DNA of 64,000 nt from Chloroherpetonaceae bacterium (GCA_028277445.1 JANQGG010000006.1:62001-126000), one strand, 5' to 3'. Shown: positions 9,137-18,602, counted from the first letter of the stretch. Notes: generated by a model not told the origin, from the sequence alone. Numbers and translations are program-made.

Positions 9137-10606
9137 TTAAGCATCCCGGAGTAATACTTTTTTGTATAGCTCGTAGCGTTCCAGAATATCCCTGACATAA
9201 TCGTAAGGCTCTTGACCGCGGCAGTAGCCATGTTTTACGATCGGATCGTTATAAAATGCCGATTCGGATTTAGCAAGAATAAAGATTTCTACGTTATCAG
9301 TCCATATATCGGGATTTTTGCCATGTTTTCTGGCCAATCGCCTGGCATCCATGACATGGCCTTGCCCAACATTGTAAGAGGCTAAAATAAATTTTTGACG
9401 CTCTGTTGAGTCCGGGATATTTTTCCACAGTCGTTTTAAAAACTTGATGTAGGTAATCCCAGCTTTAAGGTTGGTTTCGGGTCGCTCAAGCGAGGCTGTG
9501 TATCCAAAAAGTTCTGCGGTTTCCGGCATCACCTGCATTAACCCACGCGCGCCCATCCAGGAGATTGCCTCAGGGTTGAAACGCGATTCCTGGTAGATCA
9601 TGGAAGCCAGGAGCCGCCAATCCCAATTCAGATCATTAGCGTATTGTTTGATGAGATCATCGTATTGGGAAATATTCCCACCGTTTTTAGAATAAAACGG
9701 GCTTTGCACGCGTCGGTAATATGCCGAGCGGTTCTTAAAATATTTCTTATAGACAATGTTGAAATGAGGCTTTCGTTTGAACTGGGTGATCCATGCATTG
9801 ACAGATTTCAAAAGTTCCGGTGAGGTTTTACGAACCGCCCAGGCGATGCGCTGCGGAAAGCTTACGGGCGTTTTCACATCCAAATTTTTATAAAAAGACT
9901 GGTTGATCTGAGCGACATGTTGATCGGCAATGGTGTAATCGATGTCGCCAAGTGAGACTTTTTTGATAAGATCTTCGGTTTCAGTATTGCCCGGAACGGG
10001 TATAATATCTATATCTCCGCCAATTTCGTTGGAAAGGTTGATCAAGCGCTCATAATACGAGGTATTTTTTCGTACATAAACCGGTTTGCCAATTAAATCG
10101 ATTTGATTGCGGATGAGCATCGATTCAATGTGGTGGTATTTTAAACGATGCCAATTTTCGGGCAGTCGTTGCACCAACACTTGTTGCGTAGTGGTATAAT
10201 GCTTGGTAAAGCTTACCAGTTCTTTTCTGGGCTGGGTTATGGTAAGACCAAACGCAATTAAATCGCCGTCGCCTTTATTAAGCATTTGGGTGAGCTCATC
10301 AAGATTTTCAACCAGTACAAATTCCAGGTCCAAGTTCAGGTACTCGGCAAGATCGAGCAATAATTCGTATTCAAAGCCCATGGGTTGGCCTTTGTAAATA
10401 AAATAAGACGTGGAAGAATATGTGGTTATCGCTTTGAGCTTACCGCGAGCTTTAATTTCAGGTAAATCTATCTGAACCGGTTCAGATGGTTTGGTTTGAA
10501 TAGGTTCGGTTTTTGATGATTGAACCTCACGACAGCCTAGCATGCCGCAAATGCAGACTGCAAAAAAGAAGCCTAAACTCCCTATGTGTAGATTATTAAT
10601 GTTCAT
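9137..10606 (-). CDS. mltF: MltF-like membrane-bound lytic murein transglycosylase
   Basis: A lipoprotein: the signal peptide ends at GMLGC with lipobox Cys at residue 25. Residues about 50-290 form a family-3 solute-binding fold, the regulatory domain of MltF that senses muropeptides. Residues about 310-450 form an SLT transglycosylase domain with IYQESRFNP (catalytic Glu about 340), GARGLMQVMP and ASYNVGQGH. It cleaves the MurNAc-GlcNAc bond of peptidoglycan, leaving 1,6-anhydro ends, from the inner face of the outer membrane. The 489-residue length fits MltF. It is a single gene separated from its neighbours by more than 150 bases on each side. Confidence 0.92.
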   Translation of the reverse strand: MNINNLHIGSLGFFFAVCICGMLGCREVQSSKTEPIQTKPSEPVQIDLPEIKARGKLKAITTYSSTSYFIYKGQPMGFEYELLLDLAEYLNLDLEFVLVENLDELTQMLNKGDGDLIAFGLTITQPRKELVSFTKHYTTTQQVLVQRLPENWHRLKYHHIESMLIRNQIDLIGKPVYVRKNTSYYERLINLSNEIGGDIDIIPVPGNTETEDLIKKVSLGDIDYTIADQHVAQINQSFYKNLDVKTPVSFPQRIAWAVRKTSPELLKSVNAWITQFKRKPHFNIVYKKYFKNRSAYYRRVQSPFYSKNGGNISQYDDLIKQYANDLNWDWRLLASMIYQESRFNPEAISWMGARGLMQVMPETAELFGYTASLERPETNLKAGITYIKFLKRLWKNIPDSTERQKFILASYNVGQGHVMDARRLARKHGKNPDIWTDNVEIFILAKSESAFYNDPIVKHGYCRGQEPYDYVRDILERYELYKKVLLRDA

Positions 10607-10779
10607 AACCGTTAATCTATTTCACTCAGCTAATTTTTTGCTAAGTCCAATTGCAATAGGCAGATTATGTTTGTTCAGGCTTTCAAAAGTTAATGTGCAT
10701 AAAACGATAAACTTAAACGAACCAAAAAAACAATTTGGTTTAATGAAAACGTTCATTCGGGCTTATACTCTTAAAAAGA

Positions 10780-12039
10780 TTACGCAGGACGAACTTCGCC
10801 ATTTCCTCGCAAAACCCATTTGTAACTGGTTAATTCGGCTAAAGCCATTGGGCCTCTGGCATGAAGTTTTTGCGTGCTTATGCCAATTTCAGCGCCTAAT
10901 CCAAATTGCGCGCCATCGGTATAAGCGGTCGATGTATTGGCGTAAACCACTGCGGCATCTACGCTTTTTAAAAAGGTATCAACCGTTTCCGGGTTTTCCG
11001 ATACAATCGCTTCGCTGTGTTTGGAGCTATATTGTGCAATGTGATCCAACGCTTCATCCAACGATGAAACGGTTTTTATAGAGAGCTTTAATGATAGAAA
11101 CTCAGTGCCAAAATCTTCAGGTTTTGCAAGGTGCAACAGATTTGCGTCGTAGTTATCTTTTAACATTTCGTGAGCGTCCGTATCTGCGAATAGTTCAACC
11201 TGGTGATCCAAAAGTGGTTTTACAATTGTTGCCAGATCACCAAGCCGATCCTTATGAATAATAAGCGTATCCAGTGCATTGCAGACACTTGGCCGGCGGG
11301 TTTTGGCGTTGCAAACAATTCGTGTGGCTTTTTCAAGATCAGCCGCTTTATCCACAAAGGTGTGAACGATGCCCGCGCCGGTTTCAATGACGGGAACTTT
11401 AGCGTGATCTCTTACATAATTGATCAAATTTTGGCTGCCCCTTGGAATAATAATATCTACTATCCCAACGGCATCCAGCAATACCGTGGCAGCTTCGCGT
11501 TCGCTGGGCAATAAATATAGCGTTGAGGAATCAAGCCCATGTTGTTTTAATACGTCATGGATCAACGATACTATCGCCAGGTTCGAAAAATGTGCATCGC
11601 TTCCGCCTTTTAAGACCGTTGCATTGCCGGATTTAAGGCAAAGCGAGAACACATCAAACGTTACATTAGGGCGCGCTTCATAAATAATGCCGATAACACC
11701 CAAAGGCACCGTTACTTTTTGAAGAAATAACCCGCTTTTAAGCGTCCGCTCTTCCAATACTTTATAGAGCGGTGAAGGCAGTTTTGAGACGCTTCTCAGA
11801 TCGCCGGCGATATCTTTAATGCGTTTTTCCGTGAGCTTTAGCCGATCAAATTTCGGGTCTGCCTTATCCATGCGATCCAAATCCTTTTGATTTTCCTCTA
11901 AAATGAACAAAGTATTTTTTTCAGCAGAATCAGCTAAATCAAGAAGTACCTGGTTGATTTTACGCTCTTCCAACAATGCTGTTTTTCTTGAAGCTTGCAC
12001 GGTTTGCTTCATGTTGTCCAGGATTTGCTGTTGATCCAT
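10780..12039 (-). CDS. proA: Gamma-glutamyl phosphate reductase
   Basis: Second step of proline synthesis: NADPH-dependent reduction of glutamyl-5-phosphate to glutamate-5-semialdehyde. The aldehyde-dehydrogenase fold is complete at 419 residues. The catalytic Cys lies in [11 protein letters not shown], and typical ProA signatures are [14 protein letters not shown] and the C-terminal [19 protein letters not shown]. It begins 14 bases after the end of proB, so the two are co-transcribed in the order of the pathway. Nothing odd was seen. Confidence 0.97.
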   Translation of the reverse strand: MDQQQILDNMKQTVQASRKTALLEERKINQVLLDLADSAEKNTLFILEENQKDLDRMDKADPKFDRLKLTEKRIKDIAGDLRSVSKLPSPLYKVLEERTLKSGLFLQKVTVPLGVIGIIYEARPNVTFDVFSLCLKSGNATVLKGGSDAHFSNLAIVSLIHDVLKQHGLDSSTLYLLPSEREAATVLLDAVGIVDIIIPRGSQNLINYVRDHAKVPVIETGAGIVHTFVDKAADLEKATRIVCNAKTRRPSVCNALDTLIIHKDRLGDLATIVKPLLDHQVELFADTDAHEMLKDNYDANLLHLAKPEDFGTEFLSLKLSIKTVSSLDEALDHIAQYSSKHSEAIVSENPETVDTFLKSVDAAVVYANTSTAYTDGAQFGLGAEIGISTQKLHARGPMALAELTSYKWVLRGNGEVRPA

Positions 12040-12053
12040 GGTGATAATTCAGT

Positions 12054-13139
12054 TTAGTTTTTTAGGTATAGATAATCGTAATGGATAAGCGGTTTTTGCC
12101 CTTTTTGCCCCATCAGCTCTTTGGCTTTTTCCGAGTTATACTGTGCAACGCCATAGCCGATTGCATGCTTGTTCTGCGAGCATATTTTTATAATGTCGCC
12201 TTTTTTAAATGTGCCGTCAATAGCAACAATACCAATCGGTAACAAACTTGCTGCAACATCAGGGTTGAAAAGCACATCCTGGGCGCGCAGGTTAATATAA
12301 ACCGCAGCTTTGGCGTGGTCTTCCGAATGCGCCACCCATTGCTTGACGCTTGAAGTGCGCTTGTGGGCGATAAACTTAGTGCCGATTTTTTCCCCGGATA
12401 AAATATCGTGAATAACCGTTGGCTTACAACCGTTTGCAATATGCACGGCAATGCCATGCTGGGTTAATTTTTGTGCAATCCTGCATTTGGTAATCATCCC
12501 GCCGCGCCCAAAGTTAGAGGTTTGCGGTGAGATAAATTTGCTAAAATCGGTTTTCTTGGTATCTATTTCTTCAATTAAATGGTTTTGATCGGAAGCATTT
12601 CGGCTGTCATAAACGCCATCAACGTTGGTTAAAATCAAAAGTGCATCGGCATGGATCATGGATGCGATCAATCCGGCCAGTTCATCATTATCGGTAAACA
12701 TCAATTCGGTAACGGCAATGGCATCGTTTTCATTGATGATCGGAACAATCTTTTTTTTATGCAGCGCATTGATGCAGGTTTTCATGTTTAAATAGTGCTG
12801 CCGGTCTCTGAAGTCGCTTTTGGTAACCAGGAGCTGCGCGCAAAGTTGTTGATGCGATTCAAATAACAAGCTGTAGTTATGGATCAGCCGAATTTGCCCG
12901 ATTGAAGAAAACACCTGTCGGGTTTCCACAGGATGAATTTTTTCAGACAGTTTGATGAGCGAGCGTCCAGCGCCCACAGCGCCAGAAGAAACCAAAGTTA
13001 CTTTTACGCCTTTTTCATTGAGCGAAGCAATTTGATCGGTCAGTTGCTGCATGACGGCCTGATCCAAAAGCCCCTCTTTTGTGGTTAGAACATTTGTGCC
13101 AACTTTAACCACAATGTTTTTGTAGGTAAATTTCTTCAA
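12054..13139 (-). CDS. proB: Glutamate 5-kinase
   Basis: Phosphorylates glutamate in the first, usually proline-inhibited, step of proline synthesis. An amino-acid kinase domain occupies about residues 1-255 (VVKVGTNVLTT, LVSSGAVGAG, INENDA, FGRGGMITK). A PUA domain follows (about 275-355), the longer bacterial form of the enzyme. The gene lies 16 bases downstream of an SMR transporter gene and 14 bases upstream of proA, suggesting a three-gene operon. Confidence 0.96.
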   Translation of the reverse strand: MKKFTYKNIVVKVGTNVLTTKEGLLDQAVMQQLTDQIASLNEKGVKVTLVSSGAVGAGRSLIKLSEKIHPVETRQVFSSIGQIRLIHNYSLLFESHQQLCAQLLVTKSDFRDRQHYLNMKTCINALHKKKIVPIINENDAIAVTELMFTDNDELAGLIASMIHADALLILTNVDGVYDSRNASDQNHLIEEIDTKKTDFSKFISPQTSNFGRGGMITKCRIAQKLTQHGIAVHIANGCKPTVIHDILSGEKIGTKFIAHKRTSSVKQWVAHSEDHAKAAVYINLRAQDVLFNPDVAASLLPIGIVAIDGTFKKGDIIKICSQNKHAIGYGVAQYNSEKAKELMGQKGQKPLIHYDYLYLKN

Positions 13140-13155
13140 ACTACAAACACGAAAA

Positions 13156-13482
13156 TTAATTGACTTTGTTGCTAAGATTCAAACCGATAACACCCACTAC
13201 AATGAGTGCAATTGAGATCACTTTTTGAAAATTAAATGAATCTTTGAACCAAAAGTAACCGATCAACGATATCAGCACAGTGCCCAATCCCGACCAAACG
13301 GCATAGGTTACGCTGACTTCCAATCGTTTCATCGCAAACGTTAGCGAAGTAAAGCTTAATGCATAAAACACAAAAATTAAAACGGAAGGCCACAATTTGC
13401 TGAATCCGTCAGAAAGTTTCATGGATGTCGTTCCGGCAACTTCAAATAAAATGGCAACAACAAGATATACCCAGCTCATCAT
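13156..13482 (-). CDS. Small multidrug resistance (SMR) family transporter
   Basis: A 108-residue protein with four membrane helices. The proton/substrate-coupling Glu is in helix 1 (LFEVAGTTSMK, about residue 14), and helix 3 carries VWSGLG. That motif is nearer to the Qac/EmrE branch than to guanidinium exporters of the Gdx type, which usually have WTG. It acts as a dimeric proton antiporter for small cations. Some EmrE-type proteins export betaine and choline, so its place just before proB is suggestive of osmolyte handling, but that is inference. Confidence 0.92.
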   Translation of the reverse strand: MMSWVYLVVAILFEVAGTTSMKLSDGFSKLWPSVLIFVFYALSFTSLTFAMKRLEVSVTYAVWSGLGTVLISLIGYFWFKDSFNFQKVISIALIVVGVIGLNLSNKVN

Positions 13483-13509
13483 AGTATAAGCCCTTGAAGG
13501 TTAATCAAA

Positions 13510-13531
13510 CAAGCCGGCTAAAACCGGCTTG
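13510..13531 (-). terminator. Hairpin between lipoprotein operon and SMR-proBA operon
   Basis: A perfect 8-base inverted repeat, CAAGCCGG and CCGGCTTG, with a 6-base loop. Read on the minus strand it is followed by a short T-rich stretch (TTTGATT). It lies just after the stop of the LPP20-like gene at 13552 and before the SMR start, so it probably ends the lipoprotein operon. Confidence 0.7.
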
Positions 13532-13551
13532 TAAAGAAACACATATCTTTT

Positions 13552-14595
13552 TTAATCACCAAATACGTCGCTGAGCAATGAATCCAGAAGTTTTGGGAGC
13601 TTTTTTTCAGCATCAAACCGCGCTTTGGCTTCAGCTCGGTTTATTGTAAGCTGACCGGAGCGGCCATCAACAACATTTGAGGCTAAAACGGTTGAGGTTG
13701 TGGGATCTTCAGCCTTTACATTTAAAGCCCAACTCGTGTAGAACCAATCAGCTACTTTTTCATTGGGCGTTGAGAGTGAAAGGCTCATGTTGAAGACAAT
13801 ATCATAAGATTGGCGGTTCTCTTTTTCAACCGGTTTTACCACAAATCCTTTATTTGTAATGAGTTTGATGAATTTTTTTGTGGTTTCTTTGGGTGTGTTT
13901 TTTGATGCATTCACACCAAGCTTGACATCGTTATAAAGAAAACTTTCAATACCGGCGCGCTCTTTACCAATATCGTATGGGGCTTTCAAACCCTTATTTG
14001 ATGTTGAAACAACCCGTAAATCCGAATTGATTGTTTCGCGTGTTTTCAACAAGCCTTTGCAAGCCACATAAGCCCGGATTTGTTTTAGCCGTGTATCGGC
14101 AGTTTTTGAAATCCCACGTTGGGTTTGAAAGTCTTTATCGATTTCCATAACACGCTGGGAAAGGATTTTTTGAGCCAGGTTTCTTTCCAATACGGCAAAT
14201 GCAAAATAGCGTTTTGAATCGGGATCCTGCCAGATATCCGGGATCTCAGTGCCCTGAAGCGTTTTGTTTAAACTCGCATCAACCTGATCGCGGGTTTGCT
14301 CGCGCAATTGCGAGTCGGTTAAATTTTTGATGGTTTCGGTTTTAACCGTGCGGGTTTTTGATTTGATATCCACGTTAAACACTTTTCCCAGGTTAGCCCT
14401 GGCATTATTTTCTGCCGTAGCTCTGGTATAACCCGACCCGACGCCGGTTATGTACAATTCTCTGGGATATTCTCTGCTTTTTCCATCCAACCAATCCGGT
14501 TTTTTTTCTAATGATGGCGAAGTTTGCGCCGGTTTGGTTTGAGCGCATGAAATAACGAAAAACATGCATAGACATAGTACAGCCAGTGGCTTCAT
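13552..14595 (-). CDS. LPP20-family lipoprotein
   Basis: Resembles the LPP20 lipoprotein family. From the ATG at 14595 it opens with a short signal peptide and lipobox VISC; an upstream ATG at 14634 would overlap the preceding gene. The LPP20-like module follows (KPDWLDGK..., then YITGVGSGYTRATAENNARANL), an Ala-rich helix after a Trp/Gly strand. The C-terminal half (about 180-345) has no family I recognise. It is the last of three genes transcribed in the same direction (lpoB-like, COG3014-like, this one), which commonly occur together in Gram-negative genomes. Its role is unknown; an outer-membrane or periplasmic location is likely. Confidence 0.82.
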   Translation of the reverse strand: MKPLAVLCLCMFFVISCAQTKPAQTSPSLEKKPDWLDGKSREYPRELYITGVGSGYTRATAENNARANLGKVFNVDIKSKTRTVKTETIKNLTDSQLREQTRDQVDASLNKTLQGTEIPDIWQDPDSKRYFAFAVLERNLAQKILSQRVMEIDKDFQTQRGISKTADTRLKQIRAYVACKGLLKTRETINSDLRVVSTSNKGLKAPYDIGKERAGIESFLYNDVKLGVNASKNTPKETTKKFIKLITNKGFVVKPVEKENRQSYDIVFNMSLSLSTPNEKVADWFYTSWALNVKAEDPTTSTVLASNVVDGRSGQLTINRAEAKARFDAEKKLPKLLDSLLSDVFGD

Positions 14596-14608
14596 TGCAA
14601 ATAATAGT

Positions 14609-15937
14609 TTAGTTGACATCAGATACAATTTCAAAAGTTATTTGATTGGGTAAGACCCTAACGGAAGACGTTTTTAACTTTTTTTGACCCGAAGTCAGCT
14701 TAAAATGATACTGACCGGCCGGAACGATTAAACGGGCAACCTGAATTTGATCGGGAAGCGATCGCCATGTTCTAAGATCAGCTTTTTCAGAGGCTTCGTA
14801 GGTGGCGTCAAGAAGAGAACCAACCAAAAAATTAGCAAGCTTCGATTTTCCTTTGGTTTCTTTTTTGGCGGCTTCAATGGCTAAAAATTTCAATACGGCT
14901 CTTCCGCCGGCTTTTAAGTAAATCAAATCCAAACGATCTTTAAGGTCTTTTTCGGCAATGTTGGTAATATCTTCAAATCGTTCGGCTTGTTTGGCAAATG
15001 AACGTTGGGGTGAACTCAAACGAACATTGTAGTATCGGTTAGATTTTGATCGGGCATGAAATTTGGGTAACGCAATTGCAAACGTGTGCGGCACGCCATC
15101 GTTATCAAGTATTGTAGGGCTGATTTTTATTTCTTTTTTGATGGGACTTTTTCCCGAATAAATGATGACAACAACGCTGCCAAATGATTTTTTCTCTTCA
15201 GAATAATTAAGATCAAATTCTCTTTCGTACCGCTCTTTTTCATCCTGAAAGTCCAGCAATGCCGCGGTTCTCACAAGATCGTGCTTTAAGGCTTCGGGCA
15301 TGGGCGTTGAAAACTGTTTTTCATAAAGTCCGAAAGCTTCGTAAGCTTTGGTGTAGGATATGAAAGCGTCATTAAACTCACCTTCAGCCTCATAAATGGT
15401 GCCCATAAGGTATCGGACAAAAGCATCTTCACGATAAACATTTTTACCTTTGTACTCTCTGGAAAATTCATTCAGCTTAACATCCACTTTTCGCGCTTCA
15501 ACCAACGCATCTTCTAACTTGCCCATTTGTAAATAATTGAGCGAGAGAAAAAGATTAACCAGTACTTTTTCAAAATTTTCGCCTTCGTAAGGAAGCTCAT
15601 TATCGTTTGTAAGCATTGAGGCCACGGATGTGGTTATGCTTTTAGTATAAAGGCGCTGCATTTCTTTTTCAGCAGCAAACAAATGCAAGTTGCTTTTTTT
15701 ATAATTGCCGGCATAATGTTCGAGCAAGCCGGCTTCCAGGTGAAACAAAACGGCATTTTTTTTGCCGAATTGTTTCTTGTTTTTTTGTAAGGAGGATGCA
15801 GCCTGTTGGTAATTGCCTTGCCATAAGTTTTTTTCAACTTTTGGGTAAAAGCTTGTTTTCATGCCAGTACAACTGACGAGGAGAAACGCAATGATTGCGA
15901 TCATAGAGGTTGTTGTAGCCGGCTTTTTTAGTGACAT
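14609..15937 (-). CDS. COG3014-type TPR-like lipoprotein
   Basis: Signal peptide with lipobox LLVSC (Cys about residue 23). The first half has helical repeats resembling TPR units (NLWQGNYQQAASSL, FLSLNYLQMGKLEDALVEARK, YLMGTIYEAEGEFNDAF). The second half is beta-rich. The order and content match the uncharacterised COG3014 family found beside LpoB and LPP20 proteins. It begins 35 bases after the lpoB-like gene ends, and the next gene starts 13 bases beyond its stop if the 14595 start is right. The function is not established; an outer-membrane-anchored scaffold is a guess. Confidence 0.8.
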   Translation of the reverse strand: MSLKKPATTTSMIAIIAFLLVSCTGMKTSFYPKVEKNLWQGNYQQAASSLQKNKKQFGKKNAVLFHLEAGLLEHYAGNYKKSNLHLFAAEKEMQRLYTKSITTSVASMLTNDNELPYEGENFEKVLVNLFLSLNYLQMGKLEDALVEARKVDVKLNEFSREYKGKNVYREDAFVRYLMGTIYEAEGEFNDAFISYTKAYEAFGLYEKQFSTPMPEALKHDLVRTAALLDFQDEKERYEREFDLNYSEEKKSFGSVVVIIYSGKSPIKKEIKISPTILDNDGVPHTFAIALPKFHARSKSNRYYNVRLSSPQRSFAKQAERFEDITNIAEKDLKDRLDLIYLKAGGRAVLKFLAIEAAKKETKGKSKLANFLVGSLLDATYEASEKADLRTWRSLPDQIQVARLIVPAGQYHFKLTSGQKKLKTSSVRVLPNQITFEIVSDVN

Positions 15938-15972
15938 GAAAACGTGGATTTAGAGTTTAACACACCCGACTT

Positions 15973-16599
15973 TTAAAATTTATAACGATTTTGTGAAACG
16001 GCTTTTTTGATTTTCTTTTCACCAATCCAAACTTTTCGGTTGTTGGACAGATCAACCAACTCAAGATTGATTTGGTAGAACTTCACTTGCTCGCCGCCAA
16101 CTTTATCGATAATGCTTGAAATGGTGCCAATGAGCATAAAATCGGCACCGGTTTCCTGGCCGGGACCTTTTTGCGTTTCAAATGAGGCGTGTTCTGCCTG
16201 GTCTTTACGCTCTTGGCGTATCTGGCTTCGTTCGGATGAACTGGCTACGAATTCAACTTCACCGGAATTGATCAAAACGCGTTCCATATCTTTGATGAAG
16301 GTTTGCACGTTAATGTGTTCATGCGAGCGGTTTTTAACTCTTCCGACAATCAGTACGGGTTGTTTGTTATTTGCGGTAATGAATTTTTCCAACCAGGGTT
16401 GAGTCAGAACATCTTTAATCATGGCTTCGGAGACCTGACGCGAATCGGTGTCGTTCCAATCGCCGCTTAAATCTGTTGTGCTGGTAGCCGAGATCCGGCT
16501 AACCTTGACTGAACTTGAAGATGCACAACCGGTGAAAAAAAGTGGTGAAATAAATAAGAAAATTATGAGTAGCGCCGATGAAAGGTTATTAAAATTCAT
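15973..16599 (-). CDS. lpoB: LpoB-like penicillin-binding protein activator
   Basis: From the ATG at 16599 the protein has a signal peptide ending in FFTGC (lipobox). The longer frame to 16653 adds a polar leader that does not look like a signal peptide. The body matches the LpoB family: NDTDSRQVSEAMIKDVL, VLIVGRVKNRSHEHINVQTF, GADFMLIGTISS and a terminal NRKVWIGEKKIKK strand. In enterobacteria LpoB spans the periplasm and activates the synthase PBP1B. The target here is unknown and the inter-membrane linker is short. First gene of the three-gene minus-strand operon. Confidence 0.85.
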   Translation of the reverse strand: MNFNNLSSALLIIFLFISPLFFTGCASSSSVKVSRISATSTTDLSGDWNDTDSRQVSEAMIKDVLTQPWLEKFITANNKQPVLIVGRVKNRSHEHINVQTFIKDMERVLINSGEVEFVASSSERSQIRQERKDQAEHASFETQKGPGQETGADFMLIGTISSIIDKVGGEQVKFYQINLELVDLSNNRKVWIGEKKIKKAVSQNRYKF

Positions 16600-16900
16600 G
16601 TTTGTATGATTAACAGTTCGGTTAAAAAAAGGTTTAGGGCTGATCGATAACAAATAATCAAAACATCATGTCTAATAATACAAATCAAAATGAAAAATGA
16701 TTAATAAATTCAAATAAAATTTGGATTAAGATATTTTTTTAGGGCTTTTTTGTTTGCTAATCATCAGTTACTATTTTAGTTTTAGCGAGGTTTGTGCCCT
16801 GTGGTTTAGATCGGAAATAAATTTCATGATTTTCAATTAAACCTAACCAATAACCCTTTGTCAAACAGCCTATCACTATAAAATAATTGTTGGAGGAAAA

Positions 16901-17467
16901 ATGAAAAATATCATTTCAATCATACTTGTTTTGTTTGTGTTTTCAGCCTGTGGCGGCTCGAAACAATCCATGCAATCTACAGATACCGGTAACGTACCCG
17001 ATTGGTACATGAATCCGCCAAACGATCCCAATTTTCTTTATGCTGCCAATACACAAACCTCTCAAGATATGCAATTGGCCATCGATAAAGCGACAACCGG
17101 CGCTCGTTCAGAAATCGGTCGTCAGGTTGAAACCAAATTAAAATCACTTCAAAAAAAATTCACTGAAGAAACCGGAAGTGGAGAAGATGCTCAATTGCTT
17201 CAAATGTTTGAACAAGCTGAAAAAACGATTGTATCTACCACATTGTCCGGAAGCCGCATTAAAAAGCAGAAACAAATCAAAGATGGAAAAATGTGGCGTT
17301 CATATGTTCTCGTGGAATACCCGATTGGCGCTGCCAATGAAGCATTTTTAAAACAGATCAAGAAAAACGAGCAAATGTATACTCGCTTCAGAGCTGCTAA
17401 AGCGTTTGAAGAATTGGAAAATGAAGTTGAAAAATATGAGCAGTTTAAAAAAGGACAAGGCCAGTAA
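16901..17467 (+). CDS. LPP20-family lipoprotein
   Basis: 188 residues with a signal peptide and lipobox FSAC (Cys about 17). The LPP20-like module reads VPDWYMNPPNDPNFLYAANT, then an Ala-rich helix (AIDKATTGARSEIG), and the protein ends in a charged helix. A strong Shine-Dalgarno (GGAGG at 16892-16896) sits five bases before the ATG. It is divergent from the lpoB-like operon and forms a pair with the next gene, whose ATG is seven bases after its stop. Confidence 0.83.
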   Translation: MKNIISIILVLFVFSACGGSKQSMQSTDTGNVPDWYMNPPNDPNFLYAANTQTSQDMQLAIDKATTGARSEIGRQVETKLKSLQKKFTEETGSGEDAQLLQMFEQAEKTIVSTTLSGSRIKKQKQIKDGKMWRSYVLVEYPIGAANEAFLKQIKKNEQMYTRFRAAKAFEELENEVEKYEQFKKGQGQ

Positions 17468-17474
17468 GTTGTAA

Positions 17475-18239
17475 ATGCCTGTTCTAAAAAGAACGTGTTT
17501 ATTGGGTTTGCTATTGGTTTGCGCGTCGTGTTCAACGACAAAAATCAATACGCAAACCCGAATTGATAAAATAGCCTACCCCAATTGGTTTCTTAATCCC
17601 TATTTAGCTTCCGATCCTATCATCAGCGGTTATGTTTCACCGGGTTTTTATAAAGATTCATCCGCTGCGTTAGCTTATCAGACCGCGCTATATAACGCGA
17701 TACGTTTTCAAAGCGCCGATATCTCCGCCAATGATGCGTTTTGGTCAACCGAGGCCGGCGTGTATTGGATCGCTACCGATTTTCAGGAAACCATAGACTC
17801 ATCAAAATTTCGCAACTTCCAATCGATGTTTTCCCCGGCTGATACGTTCTTTTCAAAAAATCTCGTCATTGTTGGCATTGCCAGAAACTCGACGATTTCA
17901 AAGTCAGTAAAATCAAAAGTGGTGTTGCAATCAAAAAAGCCGACATGGATTGAAACCATACCTCGTAAACCTGGCTATCACTATGCAATAGGCGTTTCAC
18001 CAAAATATGCGTATGAAAAAAGCTCATGGGATAAAGCCACCGATCAGGTGCGAAAACAACTGGCGGTCAGTTTATCGGTTGAGATAAAAGCCATGCAAAA
18101 ACGTAGCGAGTTTGAAGGGGAGGAGCAACGAGAACAGACGTCAGCAGTTCAACTCAATGGTTTTGAAATTCGAAAGCGCTGGTTTGATGCCAGGGCCAAT
18201 TTGTTTTATGTATTGGGGAGAATTCCTGAACCTCGATAA
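17475..18239 (+). CDS. Lipoprotein with two LPP20-like modules
   Basis: Signal peptide with lipobox CASC (Cys about 19). The mature part seems to hold two related modules. The first, about residues 34-95, contains YPNWFLNPY then ISGYVSPGF and an Ala-rich helix. The second, about 153-215, contains KPTWIETIPRK then YAIGVSPKY and AWDKATD-like helical sequence. Both follow the LPP20 pattern of a P-x-W start, a Y-x-x-G-type strand and a helix. It is paired with the preceding single-module LPP20 gene seven bases upstream. Function unknown. Confidence 0.7.
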   Translation: MPVLKRTCLLGLLLVCASCSTTKINTQTRIDKIAYPNWFLNPYLASDPIISGYVSPGFYKDSSAALAYQTALYNAIRFQSADISANDAFWSTEAGVYWIATDFQETIDSSKFRNFQSMFSPADTFFSKNLVIVGIARNSTISKSVKSKVVLQSKKPTWIETIPRKPGYHYAIGVSPKYAYEKSSWDKATDQVRKQLAVSLSVEIKAMQKRSEFEGEEQREQTSAVQLNGFEIRKRWFDARANLFYVLGRIPEPR

Positions 18240-18345
18240 GATCAATAAGTGTTTAGTATTAATATGGTGAAAAATTACAAGTCGCGAACTTAAAATAATT
18301 CGATGTACAAAGTTATTTAAATTCATTACAATATTTCCAAATAAG

Positions 18346-18354
18346 AAGGAGAGG
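18346..18354 (+). promoter_or_regulatory. Strong Shine-Dalgarno that fixes a TTG start
   Basis: AAGGAGAGG stands eight bases before the TTG at 18360. No in-frame ATG lies nearby, so the site supports TTG as the true start of the small gene. Confidence 0.75.
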
Positions 18355-18359
18355 TAATT

Positions 18360-18602
18360 TTGAAATATGAATTGTTTAAAGAAGCCGTCTTGCTTAAGGA
18401 TATTCCCGAAAAGAAATTGAAGAAGGGCGACGTGGCAACAATTGTCGAACACCATCCCTCTGCTATCTCTGAAGACGGATATACACTGGAAGTGTTTAAT
18501 GCGCTTGGGGATACCATATCGTTAGTAACGCTTTCGGAGTCTGAAATTGATACTTTGAAAGAAACGGAAGTATTTAGCGTTCGCTCGTTAGAAGTTATTT
18601 AA
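18360..18602 (+). CDS. DUF4926-like small protein
   Basis: 80 residues starting at TTG behind a strong ribosome-binding site. The pattern (LFKEAVLLKDIPEKKLKKGDVATIVEHH, then YTLEVFNALGDTISLVTL) is that of DUF4926: short beta-rich proteins of unknown function, often found near toxin-antitoxin or plasmid-type genes. No partner gene is adjacent here. No signal peptide, so probably cytosolic. Confidence 0.8.
   Translation: MKYELFKEAVLLKDIPEKKLKKGDVATIVEHHPSAISEDGYTLEVFNALGDTISLVTLSESEIDTLKETEVFSVRSLEVI

Noticed and set aside
10542-11081. 179-residue plus-strand ORF across the mltF-proA gap
   Set aside because: Its C-terminal half is antisense to proA and the sequence is rich in odd residue runs; not a gene.
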